A DNA stretch of 64,000 bases from an uncultured Alistipes sp. (GCA_947367255.1 CANBCZ010000005.1:1-64000), one strand, 5' to 3'. Positions 16,362-26,326 are shown, numbered from the stretch's first letter. The notes: a model not told the origin generated them from the letters alone. Numbers and translations: made by a program.

Positions 16362-17810
16362 ATGAGAAAGATTTTTAATATATTAGCACTCCTTTTTGTT
16401 GCTACTCTCGCGACCTCTTGCCTCTATGGTAAGGGCTTTGGCGAGGAGACCAATGTAGAGGATACTTCGGGCTTTAAGACCGAGGTCTCAGCAAATGTAA
16501 TTATCGCAAATGGTGAGGATACAGCTGTTTTCCGCGCACTCTTTAACGGTACTGACGTCTCTGCAGAGTCTACACTCTACGACGCAGCTACAAATGAGCC
16601 GCTGGAGGAGATGGCATTCTCAACATTTACTGCCGGTCGCTACACATTCTATATTGTCTATGGCGAGTATCGCAGTGAGGATATTGTAGTTACTGCTGTT
16701 CAGGACCTTGACCTTGCGGACAAGGAAGAGGAGGGTCTGTCGGCAGTTCTCTCGACAAACCTTATTCAGGTAGGCAAGAGCTACGCGGCAATTATCGTTC
16801 GCTACAACGGTAAGGTACTGCTCCCTGAGGAGATGAATAAAGTTATCATTTACGACGCAGCCAATGACTCGCCGGTAACTCTCGACTTTGTCGCAGCAGA
16901 GACCGCTGACGGTACTGTATATGCACTCCCTGCATACTACGCAACAGAGGCGGGCACAAAGAGCTTCTGGGTAGGCTACAAGATAAAGAATACCCGCGAG
17001 ACTCCGATGTCTGTTACCGCCGTAACATCCAACATTCCGTCACGTCCTGCCGATGCAGAGCCTGAGAATATCAACTTTGTACATCGCGCGCTCTTCACGC
17101 AGTTTACAGGTACTTGGTGTGGTTACTGTCCTTATATGATTGTAGCTTTCCATGATATGCTTGAGGATGAGGAGTATAATGATAAATTTGTACACACAGC
17201 CGTTCATGGTAAAGATTCTTTCGCAACCACTCTGTCTGATGGTAAAGATTTGGCAAGCATACTCAACACCTCAGGTGGTTATCCTTATGTGCTTGTAAAT
17301 CTGAAGGACGGAATTCAGAATAGCAATGTAGATACTAATATAGCTTATCTTAAGGCTGCAATAGAGAACACCCTTAAGACCAAGCCACGTGCCGGTATTG
17401 CTGCGCGTACAGAGCTGAAGGACAATATGTTACTCGTTCGTACGTCTGTCAAGGTTTCACACACTGCAGAGTACTTTGTAGGTGCTTGGTTAGTTGAGAG
17501 CGGTATGTATACTCAGCAGGCTAATTATGCCGCTGACGAGCTGAAGTATGACTACCTCGATTATCACGAGAATGTTGTCCGTATTGCAGATAGCAATACC
17601 ACCAACTTCTTGGGTCACCCTATGGGTACCATAAAGAAGGGTGAGCGTGCCGACCACCTCTTTGTTATGGAGCTCGACCCGAGCTGGAAGGTAGAGAACT
17701 GTCACTTGGTACTCTTTGTATCAACAATTCAGTTCAACAGCCTCACTATGACAAATGCAGTCAAGACTACATCACTCACCTCGGGCGTTGACTTCGAGTA
17801 TATGAAGTAG
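16362..17810 (+). CDS. Omp28-related lipoprotein with thioredoxin-like domain
   Basis: A 482-aa lipoprotein: lipobox TLATSC puts the lipidated Cys at residue 20. Residues about 40-220 form two beta-sandwich-like repeats (each starting with VSANVIIANGEDTAVF or LSTNLIQVGKSYAAII). Residues about 240-480 match the Omp28 domain, with a thioredoxin-like motif TGTWCGYCPYM (CGYC). Omp28 proteins are outer-membrane lipoproteins first described in Porphyromonas. It is last in the operon with the CKPC protein and the DUF6029 barrel, only 6 nt after the latter. No terminator hairpin was found before the coaD promoter. Confidence 0.82.
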   Translation: MRKIFNILALLFVATLATSCLYGKGFGEETNVEDTSGFKTEVSANVIIANGEDTAVFRALFNGTDVSAESTLYDAATNEPLEEMAFSTFTAGRYTFYIVYGEYRSEDIVVTAVQDLDLADKEEEGLSAVLSTNLIQVGKSYAAIIVRYNGKVLLPEEMNKVIIYDAANDSPVTLDFVAAETADGTVYALPAYYATEAGTKSFWVGYKIKNTRETPMSVTAVTSNIPSRPADAEPENINFVHRALFTQFTGTWCGYCPYMIVAFHDMLEDEEYNDKFVHTAVHGKDSFATTLSDGKDLASILNTSGGYPYVLVNLKDGIQNSNVDTNIAYLKAAIENTLKTKPRAGIAARTELKDNMLLVRTSVKVSHTAEYFVGAWLVESGMYTQQANYAADELKYDYLDYHENVVRIADSNTTNFLGHPMGTIKKGERADHLFVMELDPSWKVENCHLVLFVSTIQFNSLTMTNAVKTTSLTSGVDFEYMK

Positions 17811-17849
17811 TATAACTATATTAATATAGGTATTCAAATGGGGATTTTC

Positions 17850-17880
17850 TTTGGAAAGTTCCCATTTTTATTTACCTTTG
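17850..17880 (+). promoter_or_regulatory. -33/-7 promoter of coaD
   Basis: TTTG at 17850-17853 and TACCTTTG at 17873-17880, spaced exactly 19 bp. The box ends 8 bp before the ATG at 17889, so the transcript probably has almost no leader. Confidence 0.7.
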
Positions 17881-17888
17881 TAGTTAAT

Positions 17889-18359
17889 ATGAAAAGAGTT
17901 GCACTATTCCCGGGCTCGTTCGATCCCTTTACACGAGGTCACGAGTCGCTTGTCGAGGGGGCTTTAAGGCTCTTCGACGAGGTTGTAATTGCCGTAGGCG
18001 ACAATATCTCCAAGCGCGGACTGCTCACAACAGAGCAGCGCATAAAGTTAATTTCTGACCGTTATGCAGACGACAGCAGAGTGAAGGTGGCGTCGTACAG
18101 CTGTCTTACGGGCGACTTTGCCCGTCAGATGGGTGCTGTAGCTATGATTCGCGGCATACGCAACACCACAGACTTCAACTTCGAGCGATCTATCGAGGCG
18201 ACAAACCGTCGTATCTTCCCGGAGCTCACGACCGTTATGCTCGTAACGCCGGATGAGTATGCGCATATTTCGTCGAGCATTGTCCGCGAGCTGCTCTCGT
18301 TTGGTCACGATGTGTCGGAGTTTATGCCGGAGGGAATCAATATTAAGGACTATTTGTAG
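17889..18359 (+). CDS. coaD: phosphopantetheine adenylyltransferase
   Basis: A 156-aa enzyme making dephospho-CoA from 4'-phosphopantetheine and ATP, the fourth CoA step. FPGSFDPFTRGH holds the nucleotidyltransferase T/HxGH motif, MIRGIRNTTDFNFE the phosphopantetheine-binding Arg, and ISSSIVRELLSFG the second ATP motif. Length is standard. The ATG at 17889 is preferred over one 51 nt upstream because the promoter lies between them. coaE, the next step, is at 49146-49727. It leads an operon with lpxD (24-nt gap), a DUF4369 lipoprotein and a TlpA-type lipoprotein. Confidence 0.95.
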   Translation: MKRVALFPGSFDPFTRGHESLVEGALRLFDEVVIAVGDNISKRGLLTTEQRIKLISDRYADDSRVKVASYSCLTGDFARQMGAVAMIRGIRNTTDFNFERSIEATNRRIFPELTTVMLVTPDEYAHISSSIVRELLSFGHDVSEFMPEGINIKDYL

Positions 18360-18383
18360 AACAGATTATATAGTAAGATAATT

Positions 18384-19424
18384 ATGAATTTCACAGCAGA
18401 GATGATTGCCGGACTTATCTCCGGTGAGGTTGTGGGCGACAAGAGTGCCACTGTGCATACCGTATCCTCTATCGAGGATGGTAAGGCAGGTGGTCTTGCG
18501 TACCTTTCAAACCCAAAATATGAGCAGTATCTATATACTACACAGTGTTCTATAGTACTTGTCGATAAATCTTTCGAGCCAAAGCAGGATGTTGCAGCAA
18601 CACTTATCAAGGTCGATAATGTTGGTGCCTGCGTACTCCAGCTGCTGCAGATGTATCAGGCTATGAAGCCGCAGAAGAGCGGTATCTCCCCTCGCGCCTC
18701 TATCTCAGAGAAGGCGACTGTTGGCGAGAACTGCTACATTGGCGACTTTGCCGTAATCGAGGCGGGTGCTGTGGTTGGCGATGGCGCGAAGATCTATCCA
18801 CACTGCTATGTGGGTGACAATGTAAAGGTGGGCGAGGGTACAACCCTCTACCCTCGCGTAACAATCTACGAGGGTTGCGCAGTAGGTAGCCGTTGTATTA
18901 TCCACGCAGGCGCAGTTATCGGTGCCGACGGCTTCGGTTTTGCACCAAATGCAGCGGGAGGTTTCGACAAGATTCCGCAGCTGGGTAATGTGATTATCGA
19001 GGACGATGTGGAGATTGGTGCCAACACCTGTATCGACCGCGCAAAGACCGACTCGACAATTATCCGTCGCGGCGTAAAGCTCGACAACCTTATCCAGATT
19101 GGTCACAATGTGCAGATTGGCGAGAATACCGTATCATCTGCTCAGACAGGTATTGCCGGCACATCAAAGGTTGGCAAAAACTGTTTCCTCGCAGGTCAGG
19201 TAGGTATTGCAGACCATATTACCGTAGGTAACTTTGTCAAGATCGGCTCTCAGTCGGGTATCGACCGCGATGTACCGGATGGCGAGGTGCGTTTCGGTTC
19301 TCCTGCACTCAAGGGTATGGGTTACTATCGCAGCTTTGCTGTCTTCAAGGAGCTTCCTGATATGGCGCGTCAGCTCAGAGCGCTCGAGAGCAAGGTTGCA
19401 GAACTGACAAAGAGCGAGGAGTAA
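18384..19424 (+). CDS. lpxD: UDP-3-O-(3-hydroxyacyl)glucosamine N-acyltransferase
   Basis: A 346-aa enzyme adding the N-linked hydroxyacyl chain in lipid A synthesis, using acyl-ACP. An N-terminal uridine-binding domain (about 1-105, [16 protein letters not shown]) is followed by a left-handed beta-helix of hexapeptide repeats (about 105-300) and a C-terminal helix. [15 protein letters not shown] contains the catalytic His of the family, and [30 protein letters not shown] the next helix coil. Its presence shows a Gram-negative outer membrane with lipid A. It overlaps the next gene by 1 nt (TAATG). Confidence 0.95.
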   Translation: MNFTAEMIAGLISGEVVGDKSATVHTVSSIEDGKAGGLAYLSNPKYEQYLYTTQCSIVLVDKSFEPKQDVAATLIKVDNVGACVLQLLQMYQAMKPQKSGISPRASISEKATVGENCYIGDFAVIEAGAVVGDGAKIYPHCYVGDNVKVGEGTTLYPRVTIYEGCAVGSRCIIHAGAVIGADGFGFAPNAAGGFDKIPQLGNVIIEDDVEIGANTCIDRAKTDSTIIRRGVKLDNLIQIGHNVQIGENTVSSAQTGIAGTSKVGKNCFLAGQVGIADHITVGNFVKIGSQSGIDRDVPDGEVRFGSPALKGMGYYRSFAVFKELPDMARQLRALESKVAELTKSEE

Positions 19425-20062
19425 TGAGAACTATTGTTACAGCTGTCTTTGCAGCTCTTCTGCTCACTGCCTGCCACACAAGCAACCGCTACATTATCGA
19501 GGGCACAACCTCCAAGAGTGAAGGTTGCTACTACCTCTTCAGAGGTTATGATCTTGTGGACTCGGCTGTGATCGTAGATGGCAAGTATCGCTTCGAGGGT
19601 GAGATTGACTCCCTTGTCCCTACACGCAACATAAGCAGCACAAACCTTAACGATCCGTGGCTCACTACCCGCTTTGCTCCTGTAATTCTGGATAGTGGAA
19701 CTATTCGCGTATCGGAGGACGACAGCAGTGTAACGGGTGGACTTGTCGTTGTCGGCACAAAGGGAAACGATGCAATACACAACTTTGCCACAAAGGGTCA
19801 TCAGATTCAGGAGGCAGGAGAGTTTGTCTTCTCTCAAGAGGAGCGCGAGAAGCTGAACAGAGAGTATGACAAGCTTGTCACAAAGACTATCGAGAAGAAT
19901 CTTGACAACTTTGCAAGCCTCTACCTGCTCTCAGTAAGTGGCAACCGCTATACCGACGAGCAGAAGGCGAAGTATCTCAAGCGCCTCAGCCCGGCAATGA
20001 AGAGGACAACCGCCGCAGAGTTTATCCGTAATCAGATAAATACAAACAATAAAACCGAATAA
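19424..20062 (+). CDS. DUF4369-domain lipoprotein
   Basis: A 212-aa lipoprotein: lipobox LLLTAC, Cys17. Residues 22-110 (YIIEGTTSKSEGCYYLFRGYDLVDSAVIVDGKYRFEGEI) match the DUF4369 beta-sandwich that precedes thioredoxin domains in many Bacteroidetes TlpA-like proteins. The thioredoxin domain itself is missing; only a helical segment follows (about 125-205). The next gene has DUF4369 plus thioredoxin, so this may be a companion or a truncated paralogue. It starts within the lpxD stop and ends 2 nt before the next ATG. Confidence 0.75.
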   Translation: MRTIVTAVFAALLLTACHTSNRYIIEGTTSKSEGCYYLFRGYDLVDSAVIVDGKYRFEGEIDSLVPTRNISSTNLNDPWLTTRFAPVILDSGTIRVSEDDSSVTGGLVVVGTKGNDAIHNFATKGHQIQEAGEFVFSQEEREKLNREYDKLVTKTIEKNLDNFASLYLLSVSGNRYTDEQKAKYLKRLSPAMKRTTAAEFIRNQINTNNKTE

Positions 20063-20064
20063 CA

Positions 20065-21132
20065 ATGAGAAAAATTTTTGCAATTCTGGCAGTAGCAGCG
20101 GTAGCTGTAGGCTGCAACAACCACCGCACTGTAATCAGCGGTGATATTCTCGGCATCGAGGATGGTACTATCTATCTTGCAGAGCCAACTCGTAATGGCG
20201 CTCGCGTAGACTCAACAGAGATCAAGGAGGGTAAGTTTGTCTTCAAGCTCAAAGATGAGGCTGCAAAGCACTATGTAATCCGCACTGCAGAGGAGGTTAT
20301 CGCATCAGTATTTACAGAGGATGGCGCTATTGCCGTTACAGGTAACGCAGCAAACAGCTCTATCGAGGCAACAGGTACCCCTGCAAACGATGCTTACAAC
20401 CAGTACAATGCCGATATGACCCTTATCAACCAGCGCTATGCTCAGGCTGCAAGCGACGAGGAGCGTGAGGCTATCTATGAGGAGTACAATAACTTTATTG
20501 ATCAGGTTATCGAGAGCAATATCAACAACATCTTCGGTGTTATTATGCTTATTCAGAACAAGGGCTACGAGTTCTCTGCGGCACAGATGACCGAGCGTCT
20601 GAATGCACTTACCGACGAGATGAAGGCTCTGCCTGTAGTTACAACCGCACTCGAGAAGGCTGCTCGCAAGATGAAGACCGAGCCAAGAGCTGAGGGTAGC
20701 GACTTTGTACCTACATATATCAATATCGAGCAGCCTGATGTAGATGGCAACCTTGTATCACTTCAGAGCGTTGTCGAGAATGAGGGTAACAAGTATGTTC
20801 TGCTCGACTTCTGGGCATCTTGGTGCGGTCCTTGTATGGGCGAGATGCCATACCTTCGCGATGCATACGCTACTTACCACAAGAAGGGCTTTGAGATCTT
20901 CGGCGTATCATTCGACAGCAAGGCAGAGGCTTGGAAGGCTGCCCTCAAGAAGCAGAATATGAAGTGGGTAAATGTAAGCCTGCTCGAGAGCTTCAACAAC
21001 GCTGCAGCTGAGGATTATGTTGTAGAGAGCATCCCTACCAACTTCCTTATCGACTGCTCAAATGGTGAGATCGTTGCCAAGAACCTCCGTGGCGAGGCTG
21101 TTGCAGAGAAACTCGCAGAGCTGCTCAAGTAA
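20065..21132 (+). CDS. TlpA-family thiol:disulfide lipoprotein with DUF4369
   Basis: A 355-aa lipoprotein: lipobox VAVGC, Cys17. DUF4369 covers residues about 22-115 (GDILGIEDGTIYLAEP...DSTEIKEGKFVF), a helical linker about 115-215, and a thioredoxin-fold domain about 225-355 with WCGPC in DFWASWCGPCMGEMPYL. ESIPTNFLIDCSNGEIVAKNLRG has the cis-Pro. It should act at the periplasmic face of a membrane. It ends the coaD-lpxD operon at a strong terminator. Two separate thioredoxin-lipoprotein modules therefore sit within 7 kb. Confidence 0.87.
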   Translation: MRKIFAILAVAAVAVGCNNHRTVISGDILGIEDGTIYLAEPTRNGARVDSTEIKEGKFVFKLKDEAAKHYVIRTAEEVIASVFTEDGAIAVTGNAANSSIEATGTPANDAYNQYNADMTLINQRYAQAASDEEREAIYEEYNNFIDQVIESNINNIFGVIMLIQNKGYEFSAAQMTERLNALTDEMKALPVVTTALEKAARKMKTEPRAEGSDFVPTYINIEQPDVDGNLVSLQSVVENEGNKYVLLDFWASWCGPCMGEMPYLRDAYATYHKKGFEIFGVSFDSKAEAWKAALKKQNMKWVNVSLLESFNNAAAEDYVVESIPTNFLIDCSNGEIVAKNLRGEAVAEKLAELLK

Positions 21133-21162
21133 TTAAGGCTATTGGCTTTTAGCTATTGGCAT

Positions 21163-21190
21163 AAGGGTGTCCGATTGGACACCCTTTTTT
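21163..21190 (+). terminator. terminator of the coaD-lpxD operon
   Basis: A perfect 10-bp stem AAGGGTGTCC / GGACACCCTT with a 4-nt loop and a T run. It is preceded by GGCTATTGGC repeats at 21137-21160 that recur near other hairpin elements. Confidence 0.88.
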
Positions 21191-21213
21191 GTTGCTGATT
21201 GCGGATAATTAAT

Positions 21214-21281
21214 AGGGAGTTTAGAGAAATTAGAGAATTTAGTGAATACTCCTTAAACTCCCTAAATTCCTTAAACTCCCT
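21214..21281. repeat. iterated inverted repeat of AGGGAGTTTA-type units
   Basis: Each half repeats a motif close to TTAAACTCCCTAAATTCC. The left half starts AGGGAGTTTAGAG and the right half ends TTAAACTCCCT, so the two arms (about 34 bp) pair with a few mismatches. It lies between the terminator at 21163-21190 and long-hairpin element A. Confidence 0.65.
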
Positions 21282-21302
21282 ACAACAGACATCTCCTTGC
21301 AC

Positions 21303-21432
21303 GCATTTGTCGTCAAAAGGTAGTAGTAGCAACGCTCGGCACATAAAACAACAAAGGGCTGTACTAATGCGTACTGCCCTTTGTTGGTTTATGGGTCAGC
21401 GGAAGCTAATGCTGCCTTTTCACGGCAAATGC
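21303..21432. repeat. long-hairpin element A
   Basis: A 130-bp imperfect inverted repeat. Outer arms GCATTTGTCGTCAAAA and TTTTCACGGCAAATGC pair with two mismatches. The middle stem is AACAAAGGGC (21350-21359) with GCCCTTTGTT (21376-21385), and the tip is GTAC-TAATGC-GTAC (21361-21374). It ends 3 nt before the stop codon of the minus-strand gene at 21436. Together with D it forms a subtype with a T-T mismatch below the tip. Confidence 0.8.
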
Positions 21433-21435
21433 CAA

Positions 21436-22596
21436 TTATTCGTGCTTAACAACAACTGTCTTAAATCCCTTACTATCCTTAACCGAGAACATCACATATA
21501 TCTTGCTGTCGATAACTTTGATACCTGCGATATCTGCATAGCCTGCAGGGGTGATGCCGAGAGACTCGAGAAGATACTGGTCAAATACGCACTGGATACG
21601 ACGCTTTGGAAGAACAACGCGACCTGCGTGGTCATAGACGGTGATAAACGCCTTGCTCTCGCCATTCTTCATACTACCCTTATTGTGCTGACCCTCAACG
21701 AAGTATACATAGTCCTTATCTACATCCCACGCACGGAATGTGTAGTAATTCGGAGCCTTTGCAGGGTCTGCAGTATCCTTATCAGGCTTAGCGATAGTAA
21801 ATGAGCTGATAGCCTCAGCAGTAGTCATATCCTTAGCCTTAATGGTACGGATAACTGTCTGCTCTGCCTCGCCTACAGCCTCACCCTTATACACGGTCTT
21901 GAGCTTAATATCCTTATCGTCAAGTGCACGAGCATCGCTAAGGTTATAGAGGTTTACGGTAACCTCACCTGCGCGCTGAGTGACAATACCAAGGATATCG
22001 GCTGCAACATTTACTGCAGGGCAGCAGTATCTCTCACCACCCATATAGTAGTTCTCGCCTGCGTAGCCGTCATTAATCTCGCCATTTGCCTCAAATGGGA
22101 AACGAGATACAGTACGAGTACGACTATAAGCACCCTTATACTTGGTTCCGTTGCTACCAAGCCACATATAATCCTTACCATCCTCTCCATGCTCTACTGC
22201 AAGGCAGTTTGCATTACCGAAGTAGCGAAGTGTCATACTCTCGCGCTTACCATCCTGACGACGAATGATATAATTCTCGTGTACCTTTGTCAAACCGGGC
22301 TGATTCTTACCAAAGCTACCCGGCTGCGAGAACCACATTGTGCGCTCATCTGCAGAGATCGAAAAGCCCTGTGTTGCGCGGTGTGCAGTCTTCATAGCAA
22401 CGCCCTTTGTAAGGAACTGTGACTCTTTGGTCATCTTCGCCATCTTCATTACTGTAAGCAGACGAGGATCGGTAACCTTCTCCTTCTTCGCCTTCTCTTT
22501 CTTTGCCTTCTGTGCAGAGGCAGGTGTAGCAGAGCCTACAACAAAGAGTGCTGTCAGCGCAACAACTGCCAATGATTTGATTGAATTGAGTGTCAT
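21436..22596 (-). CDS. secreted protein, possible helveticin J-like beta-propeller
   Basis: A 386-aa protein with a signal peptide (AVVALTALFVVGSATPASAQ), a short Lys/Glu-rich segment (KKEKAKKEKV), and a beta-rich body. TQGFSISADERTMWFSQPG, LRYFGNANCLAVEHGEDGKDYMWLGSN and SRTRTVSRFPFEANGEI resemble successive blades of the helveticin J (class III bacteriocin) family, but this is a by-eye resemblance only. No protease or glycosidase motif was seen. It is monocistronic with its own -7 box directly after the uvrA stop and ends at element A. Function not known. Confidence 0.55.
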   Translation of the reverse strand: MTLNSIKSLAVVALTALFVVGSATPASAQKAKKEKAKKEKVTDPRLLTVMKMAKMTKESQFLTKGVAMKTAHRATQGFSISADERTMWFSQPGSFGKNQPGLTKVHENYIIRRQDGKRESMTLRYFGNANCLAVEHGEDGKDYMWLGSNGTKYKGAYSRTRTVSRFPFEANGEINDGYAGENYYMGGERYCCPAVNVAADILGIVTQRAGEVTVNLYNLSDARALDDKDIKLKTVYKGEAVGEAEQTVIRTIKAKDMTTAEAISSFTIAKPDKDTADPAKAPNYYTFRAWDVDKDYVYFVEGQHNKGSMKNGESKAFITVYDHAGRVVLPKRRIQCVFDQYLLESLGITPAGYADIAGIKVIDSKIYVMFSVKDSKGFKTVVVKHE

Positions 22597-22622
22597 AAGA
22601 TATTTTGGTTAGTTTATAGTAA

Positions 22623-22630
22623 CAAAGTTA
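22623..22630 (-). promoter_or_regulatory. -7 box for the gene at 21436-22596
   Basis: The minus strand reads TAACTTTG, 26 bp before the start codon and 2 bp past the uvrA stop. Confidence 0.55.
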
Positions 22631-22632
22631 CA

Positions 22633-25470
22633 CTATTTTTTCTCGATTTGCAACTTCTCCTTCAAAAAACGTCCCGTAATGCTCTCTGCATTAGCTGCAA
22701 TCTCTGCCACGGTTCCCTCTGCGACAACCACTCCGCCGCCCTCTCCGCCATCAGGACCTATGTCTATAATATGGTCGGCGACCTTGACCACATCGAGGTT
22801 ATGCTCGATAACAATGACAGTATTTCCCCTATCGGCAAGCTTGGCAAGCACAGAGAGCAGCTGGCGTACATCCTCAAAATGTAGTCCTGTTGTCGGCTCA
22901 TCGAGAATATAGAGCGTACGACCCGTATCGCGCTTGGAGAGCTCTGACGAGAGCTTTATACGCTGACTCTCGCCTCCCGAGAGGGTTGTACAAGGTTGTC
23001 CGAGGGTCAGATAACCCAGACCTACATCCTGAATAGCCTTGAGTTTGGTATATATGTTCGGTATAGCCGCAAAGAACTCTACGGCAACATTTACCGTCAT
23101 ATTGAGCACATCGTTGATACTCTTGCCCTTATATCTCACCTCGAGGGTCTGCTGATTGTAGCGATTGCCACCACACGCCTTACACTTCACATAGACATCA
23201 GGCAAAAAGTTCATCTCTATAGTCTGCACACCCGCGCCCTTGCACTCCTCGCAGCGTCCGCCACGAACATTGAACGAGAAACGACCCGCCTTAAAGCCGC
23301 GTGCCTGTGCGTCAGGGGTAAGCTCAAAGAGGCGACGGATATCGCTGAATACATTTGCGTATGTTGCAGGGTTGCTCCTCGGTGTTCGACCTATAGGCGA
23401 CTGATCGACAACCACAAGTTTGTCGATATACTCCAGACCCTCTATCGAATCATACTCCAACGGACGAGTAAGCGAACGATACAGGTGCTGCGAGAGTATC
23501 GGCACAAGGGTCTGATTGATGAGCGTACTCTTTCCCGAGCCACTCACGCCCGTAACGCAGATAAACTTACCCAGAGGGAAGCTAACATCTATGCCCTTGA
23601 GGTTATTTCCGCGAGCACCACGCAGAATAAGTCTCTCGCCACTACCCTGACGGATAGTCTGCGGTATCTCTATACGACGACGGGAAGTAAGGTAATCTGC
23701 CGTAATACTGTCGGAGTTAAGAATATCCTCAAATGTTCCTGCTGCGACGATATGTCCGCCCCTGCGACCCGCCTTAGGACCTACATCGACAATAAAGTCG
23801 GCAGCGCGCATCATATCCTCATCGTGCTCGACGACAATCACCGAGTTTCCGGCATCACGCAGAGCCTTGAGAGTGGTTATAAGTCGCTGATTATCGCGCT
23901 GATGTAGTCCGATGCTCGGCTCATCGAGGATATAGAGCACATTGACAAGTTTCGAGCCTATCTGCGTAGCAAGACGAATACGCTGACTCTCACCACCCGA
24001 GAGTGTTCGCGATGCACGCGAGAGCGAAAGGTAACCCAGACCCACATCGACAAGAAATCTGAGGCGTTCTCGAATCTCCTTGACTATCTCTGCTGCAATC
24101 TTCTGCTGCTTCTCCGAGAGGTGCTCCTCTATAGAGTTCATCCAACTGCTCAGTGCAGTGATGGAGAGATCAGAGAGCTCGGCGATATTTTTACCGCCAA
24201 TCTTGAACTGTAACGACTCGCTCTTCAGTCGGCTGCCGCCACATTGAGAGCAACGACGATAGAGCACAAACTGCTCACGCCACTTCTCGCCGCGACGCGA
24301 CTCCTCATCCTCCGATGTTGTGGCGTTGATATACTCGGCAATACCCTCCCAAGTACGCATCTGCATACCTCGCTGGTAGGTAAAGTCGGCAAGGTCTATC
24401 ATCACAGGCTCCACATCGCCATAGAGTATTGCGTGCAGACCCTCTGCCGAGATATCGCTGATAGCCGTATCTGTGGTAAAGCCATATCGCTTACCCAGCG
24501 CTATGATTGTTGCAAAGTAGATATTATCCCTCTGACGACCGAGTGGAGCGATACCACCCTCAGCGATAGTCATCTGTCGGTCGGGCAGCACTTTCTCCAT
24601 ATCGAATACAGCCTCCTCGCCAAGTCCGTTACAGTGCGGGCAGGCTCCCTTTGGAGAGTTGAATGAGAATGTATACGGCTCAGGATCCTCAAATGCCACG
24701 CCCGTAGTCGGACACATCAGGTGACGAGAGTAGTAGCGCATACTATCGTCCGTATAGTCGTGCAGCGCCATGGTTCCCTTACCCTGATTCATCGCATCGG
24801 CAATGGAACGCATCATACGCTCACGCATCTCCTCTTTTACAACCAGACGGTCTATGACAAGCTCTATAGAGTGGGTTTTGTAGCGGTCCAGACGCTCGCC
24901 CGCCATAAATTCGCGCACCTCACCATCTATTCGCGCATAGATATAACCACGTTTGGAGAGCGAGTCGAACAGCTCGCGGTAGTGACCCTTACGCTCCTTG
25001 ACTATCGGTGAGAGCAGAGCCACCTTCTGTCCGGCATACTGCTCCATAATAAGGTCGCAGATCTGCTCGTCGGTATAGTGGACCATCTTCTCGCCCGTAG
25101 CAGGCGAGTATGCCGTAGATGCGCGAGCAAAGAGCAGTCGCATAAAGTCACCAATCTCGGTCACTGTACCTACCGTCGAGCGAGGATTTTTATTGACTGT
25201 CTTCTGCTCTATCGCCACAACGGGGCTAAGACCGGTAATCTTATCCACATCCGGACGCTCCATAGAGCCGATAAACTGACGAGCGTATGTCGAGAAGGTC
25301 TCCATATAGCGGCGCTGACCCTCTGCATATATCGTATCGAAAGCCAGCGAGCTCTTTCCGCTACCGGACAGACCGGTCACTACCACAAGCGAATCTCGCG
25401 GTATCTCAAGATCTACATTCTTGAGGTTATGGACCCTCGCGCCCTCGATTTTGATTGTATCTTTAGCCAA
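22633..25470 (-). CDS. uvrA: excinuclease ABC subunit A
   Basis: A 945-aa ATPase that finds damaged DNA for UvrB/UvrC nucleotide excision repair. It has two ABC modules: Walker [10 protein letters not shown] (about 33) and GVSGSGKST (about 640), signatures [13 protein letters not shown] and [13 protein letters not shown], and Walker [11 protein letters not shown] and [10 protein letters not shown]. Zinc sites are visible as [18 protein letters not shown] and CEECKGAG...CKACGG. Length is normal. It starts 27 nt after the TauE-type permease gene and probably shares its promoter. Confidence 0.97.
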   Translation of the reverse strand: MAKDTIKIEGARVHNLKNVDLEIPRDSLVVVTGLSGSGKSSLAFDTIYAEGQRRYMETFSTYARQFIGSMERPDVDKITGLSPVVAIEQKTVNKNPRSTVGTVTEIGDFMRLLFARASTAYSPATGEKMVHYTDEQICDLIMEQYAGQKVALLSPIVKERKGHYRELFDSLSKRGYIYARIDGEVREFMAGERLDRYKTHSIELVIDRLVVKEEMRERMMRSIADAMNQGKGTMALHDYTDDSMRYYSRHLMCPTTGVAFEDPEPYTFSFNSPKGACPHCNGLGEEAVFDMEKVLPDRQMTIAEGGIAPLGRQRDNIYFATIIALGKRYGFTTDTAISDISAEGLHAILYGDVEPVMIDLADFTYQRGMQMRTWEGIAEYINATTSEDEESRRGEKWREQFVLYRRCSQCGGSRLKSESLQFKIGGKNIAELSDLSITALSSWMNSIEEHLSEKQQKIAAEIVKEIRERLRFLVDVGLGYLSLSRASRTLSGGESQRIRLATQIGSKLVNVLYILDEPSIGLHQRDNQRLITTLKALRDAGNSVIVVEHDEDMMRAADFIVDVGPKAGRRGGHIVAAGTFEDILNSDSITADYLTSRRRIEIPQTIRQGSGERLILRGARGNNLKGIDVSFPLGKFICVTGVSGSGKSTLINQTLVPILSQHLYRSLTRPLEYDSIEGLEYIDKLVVVDQSPIGRTPRSNPATYANVFSDIRRLFELTPDAQARGFKAGRFSFNVRGGRCEECKGAGVQTIEMNFLPDVYVKCKACGGNRYNQQTLEVRYKGKSINDVLNMTVNVAVEFFAAIPNIYTKLKAIQDVGLGYLTLGQPCTTLSGGESQRIKLSSELSKRDTGRTLYILDEPTTGLHFEDVRQLLSVLAKLADRGNTVIVIEHNLDVVKVADHIIDIGPDGGEGGGVVVAEGTVAEIAANAESITGRFLKEKLQIEKK

Positions 25471-25497
25471 ATCGGAAAACTATTTCAAATTCTACCA

Positions 25498-26292
25498 CTA
25501 TTCGCAGACTCGTGTCATCAGCTGCGCAAAGATGTCGTGCAGCGAGATAATACCGAGCAGGTCGGCAAAGCAGATCAGCACAATGACAAGTGTAAAGCCC
25601 TTAATCATACCCTTACCCAGATGTGATGCATAGTGAGATGCAAGGTACGAGCCAATAATATTTCCAATGCCGTGCGGAATACCGAAGAGGTAATCGATCT
25701 GACCATTTATAACAAATACGGCAAGCGAAAATGGGGTTGCCACAAAAATCACGAAGTTCTTAATCGCATTTGCCGTCATAATATCCATACGCATAGCCCA
25801 GAGGGTTATTGCAAGGATAAGGTAACCGATGCCGATATAGATATAACCGCCATAGAATCCGATACCCAAAAAGAGCAGATAGTGCCACGGTTTTATCTCA
25901 AGGTTGTGTCCCTCCTTAATCTTTATACGACTGTCAAAGATAAGGTAGATAAGTATAATTACAAGAATGACACCAAAGCAGATTCTGAAGATTCTGTCGT
26001 CAATTTTTGTCGCCACAAGTGAGCCGACAACATTTCCGATAATTACAGGTATAGATAGCAGCAGACCATGCTTGAGGTTAAACACACCCTTGCGCAGAAA
26101 GTTTATCGTTGCTGTAAGATTCTGCAAAAAGACCGCTATACGGTTTGTGCCATTTGCAATAGTTATTGGCAGACCCAGCGCGGTGAACATAGTCACCGTC
26201 ACCACCGAGCCTCCACCGGCAAGTGTGTTTATAGCCCCGACAATAACTCCCGAGACTATCAATATAATGGTTATGCTCAAATCTAACTCCAT
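25498..26292 (-). CDS. TauE/SafE-family sulfite exporter-like permease
   Basis: A 264-aa integral membrane protein with about eight hydrophobic helices. It shows the TauE/SafE internal duplication: GAINTLAGGGSVVTVTMFTALGLP near the N-terminus and GGYIYIGIGYLILAITLWAMRMDIMTANAIKN in the second half. Family members move small sulfonates or other anions, and the substrate here is unknown. It precedes uvrA by 27 nt and is divergent from the CvfB-like gene, with back-to-back promoters at 26327 and 26367. Confidence 0.82.
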   Translation of the reverse strand: MELDLSITIILIVSGVIVGAINTLAGGGSVVTVTMFTALGLPITIANGTNRIAVFLQNLTATINFLRKGVFNLKHGLLLSIPVIIGNVVGSLVATKIDDRIFRICFGVILVIILIYLIFDSRIKIKEGHNLEIKPWHYLLFLGIGFYGGYIYIGIGYLILAITLWAMRMDIMTANAIKNFVIFVATPFSLAVFVINGQIDYLFGIPHGIGNIIGSYLASHYASHLGKGMIKGFTLVIVLICFADLLGIISLHDIFAQLMTRVCE

Positions 26293-26326
26293 ACCTCAAT
26301 TACCATAAATTAGATGGTTTGAAACT

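Noticed and set aside
17838..17888. Earlier coaD start at 17838
   Set aside because: The promoter lies between this ATG and the one at 17889; the extra residues are not part of the CoaD fold.
22996..23907. Long open frame antisense to uvrA
   Set aside because: It lies fully within uvrA, has no domain or promoter, and its composition is a shadow of the uvrA codons.
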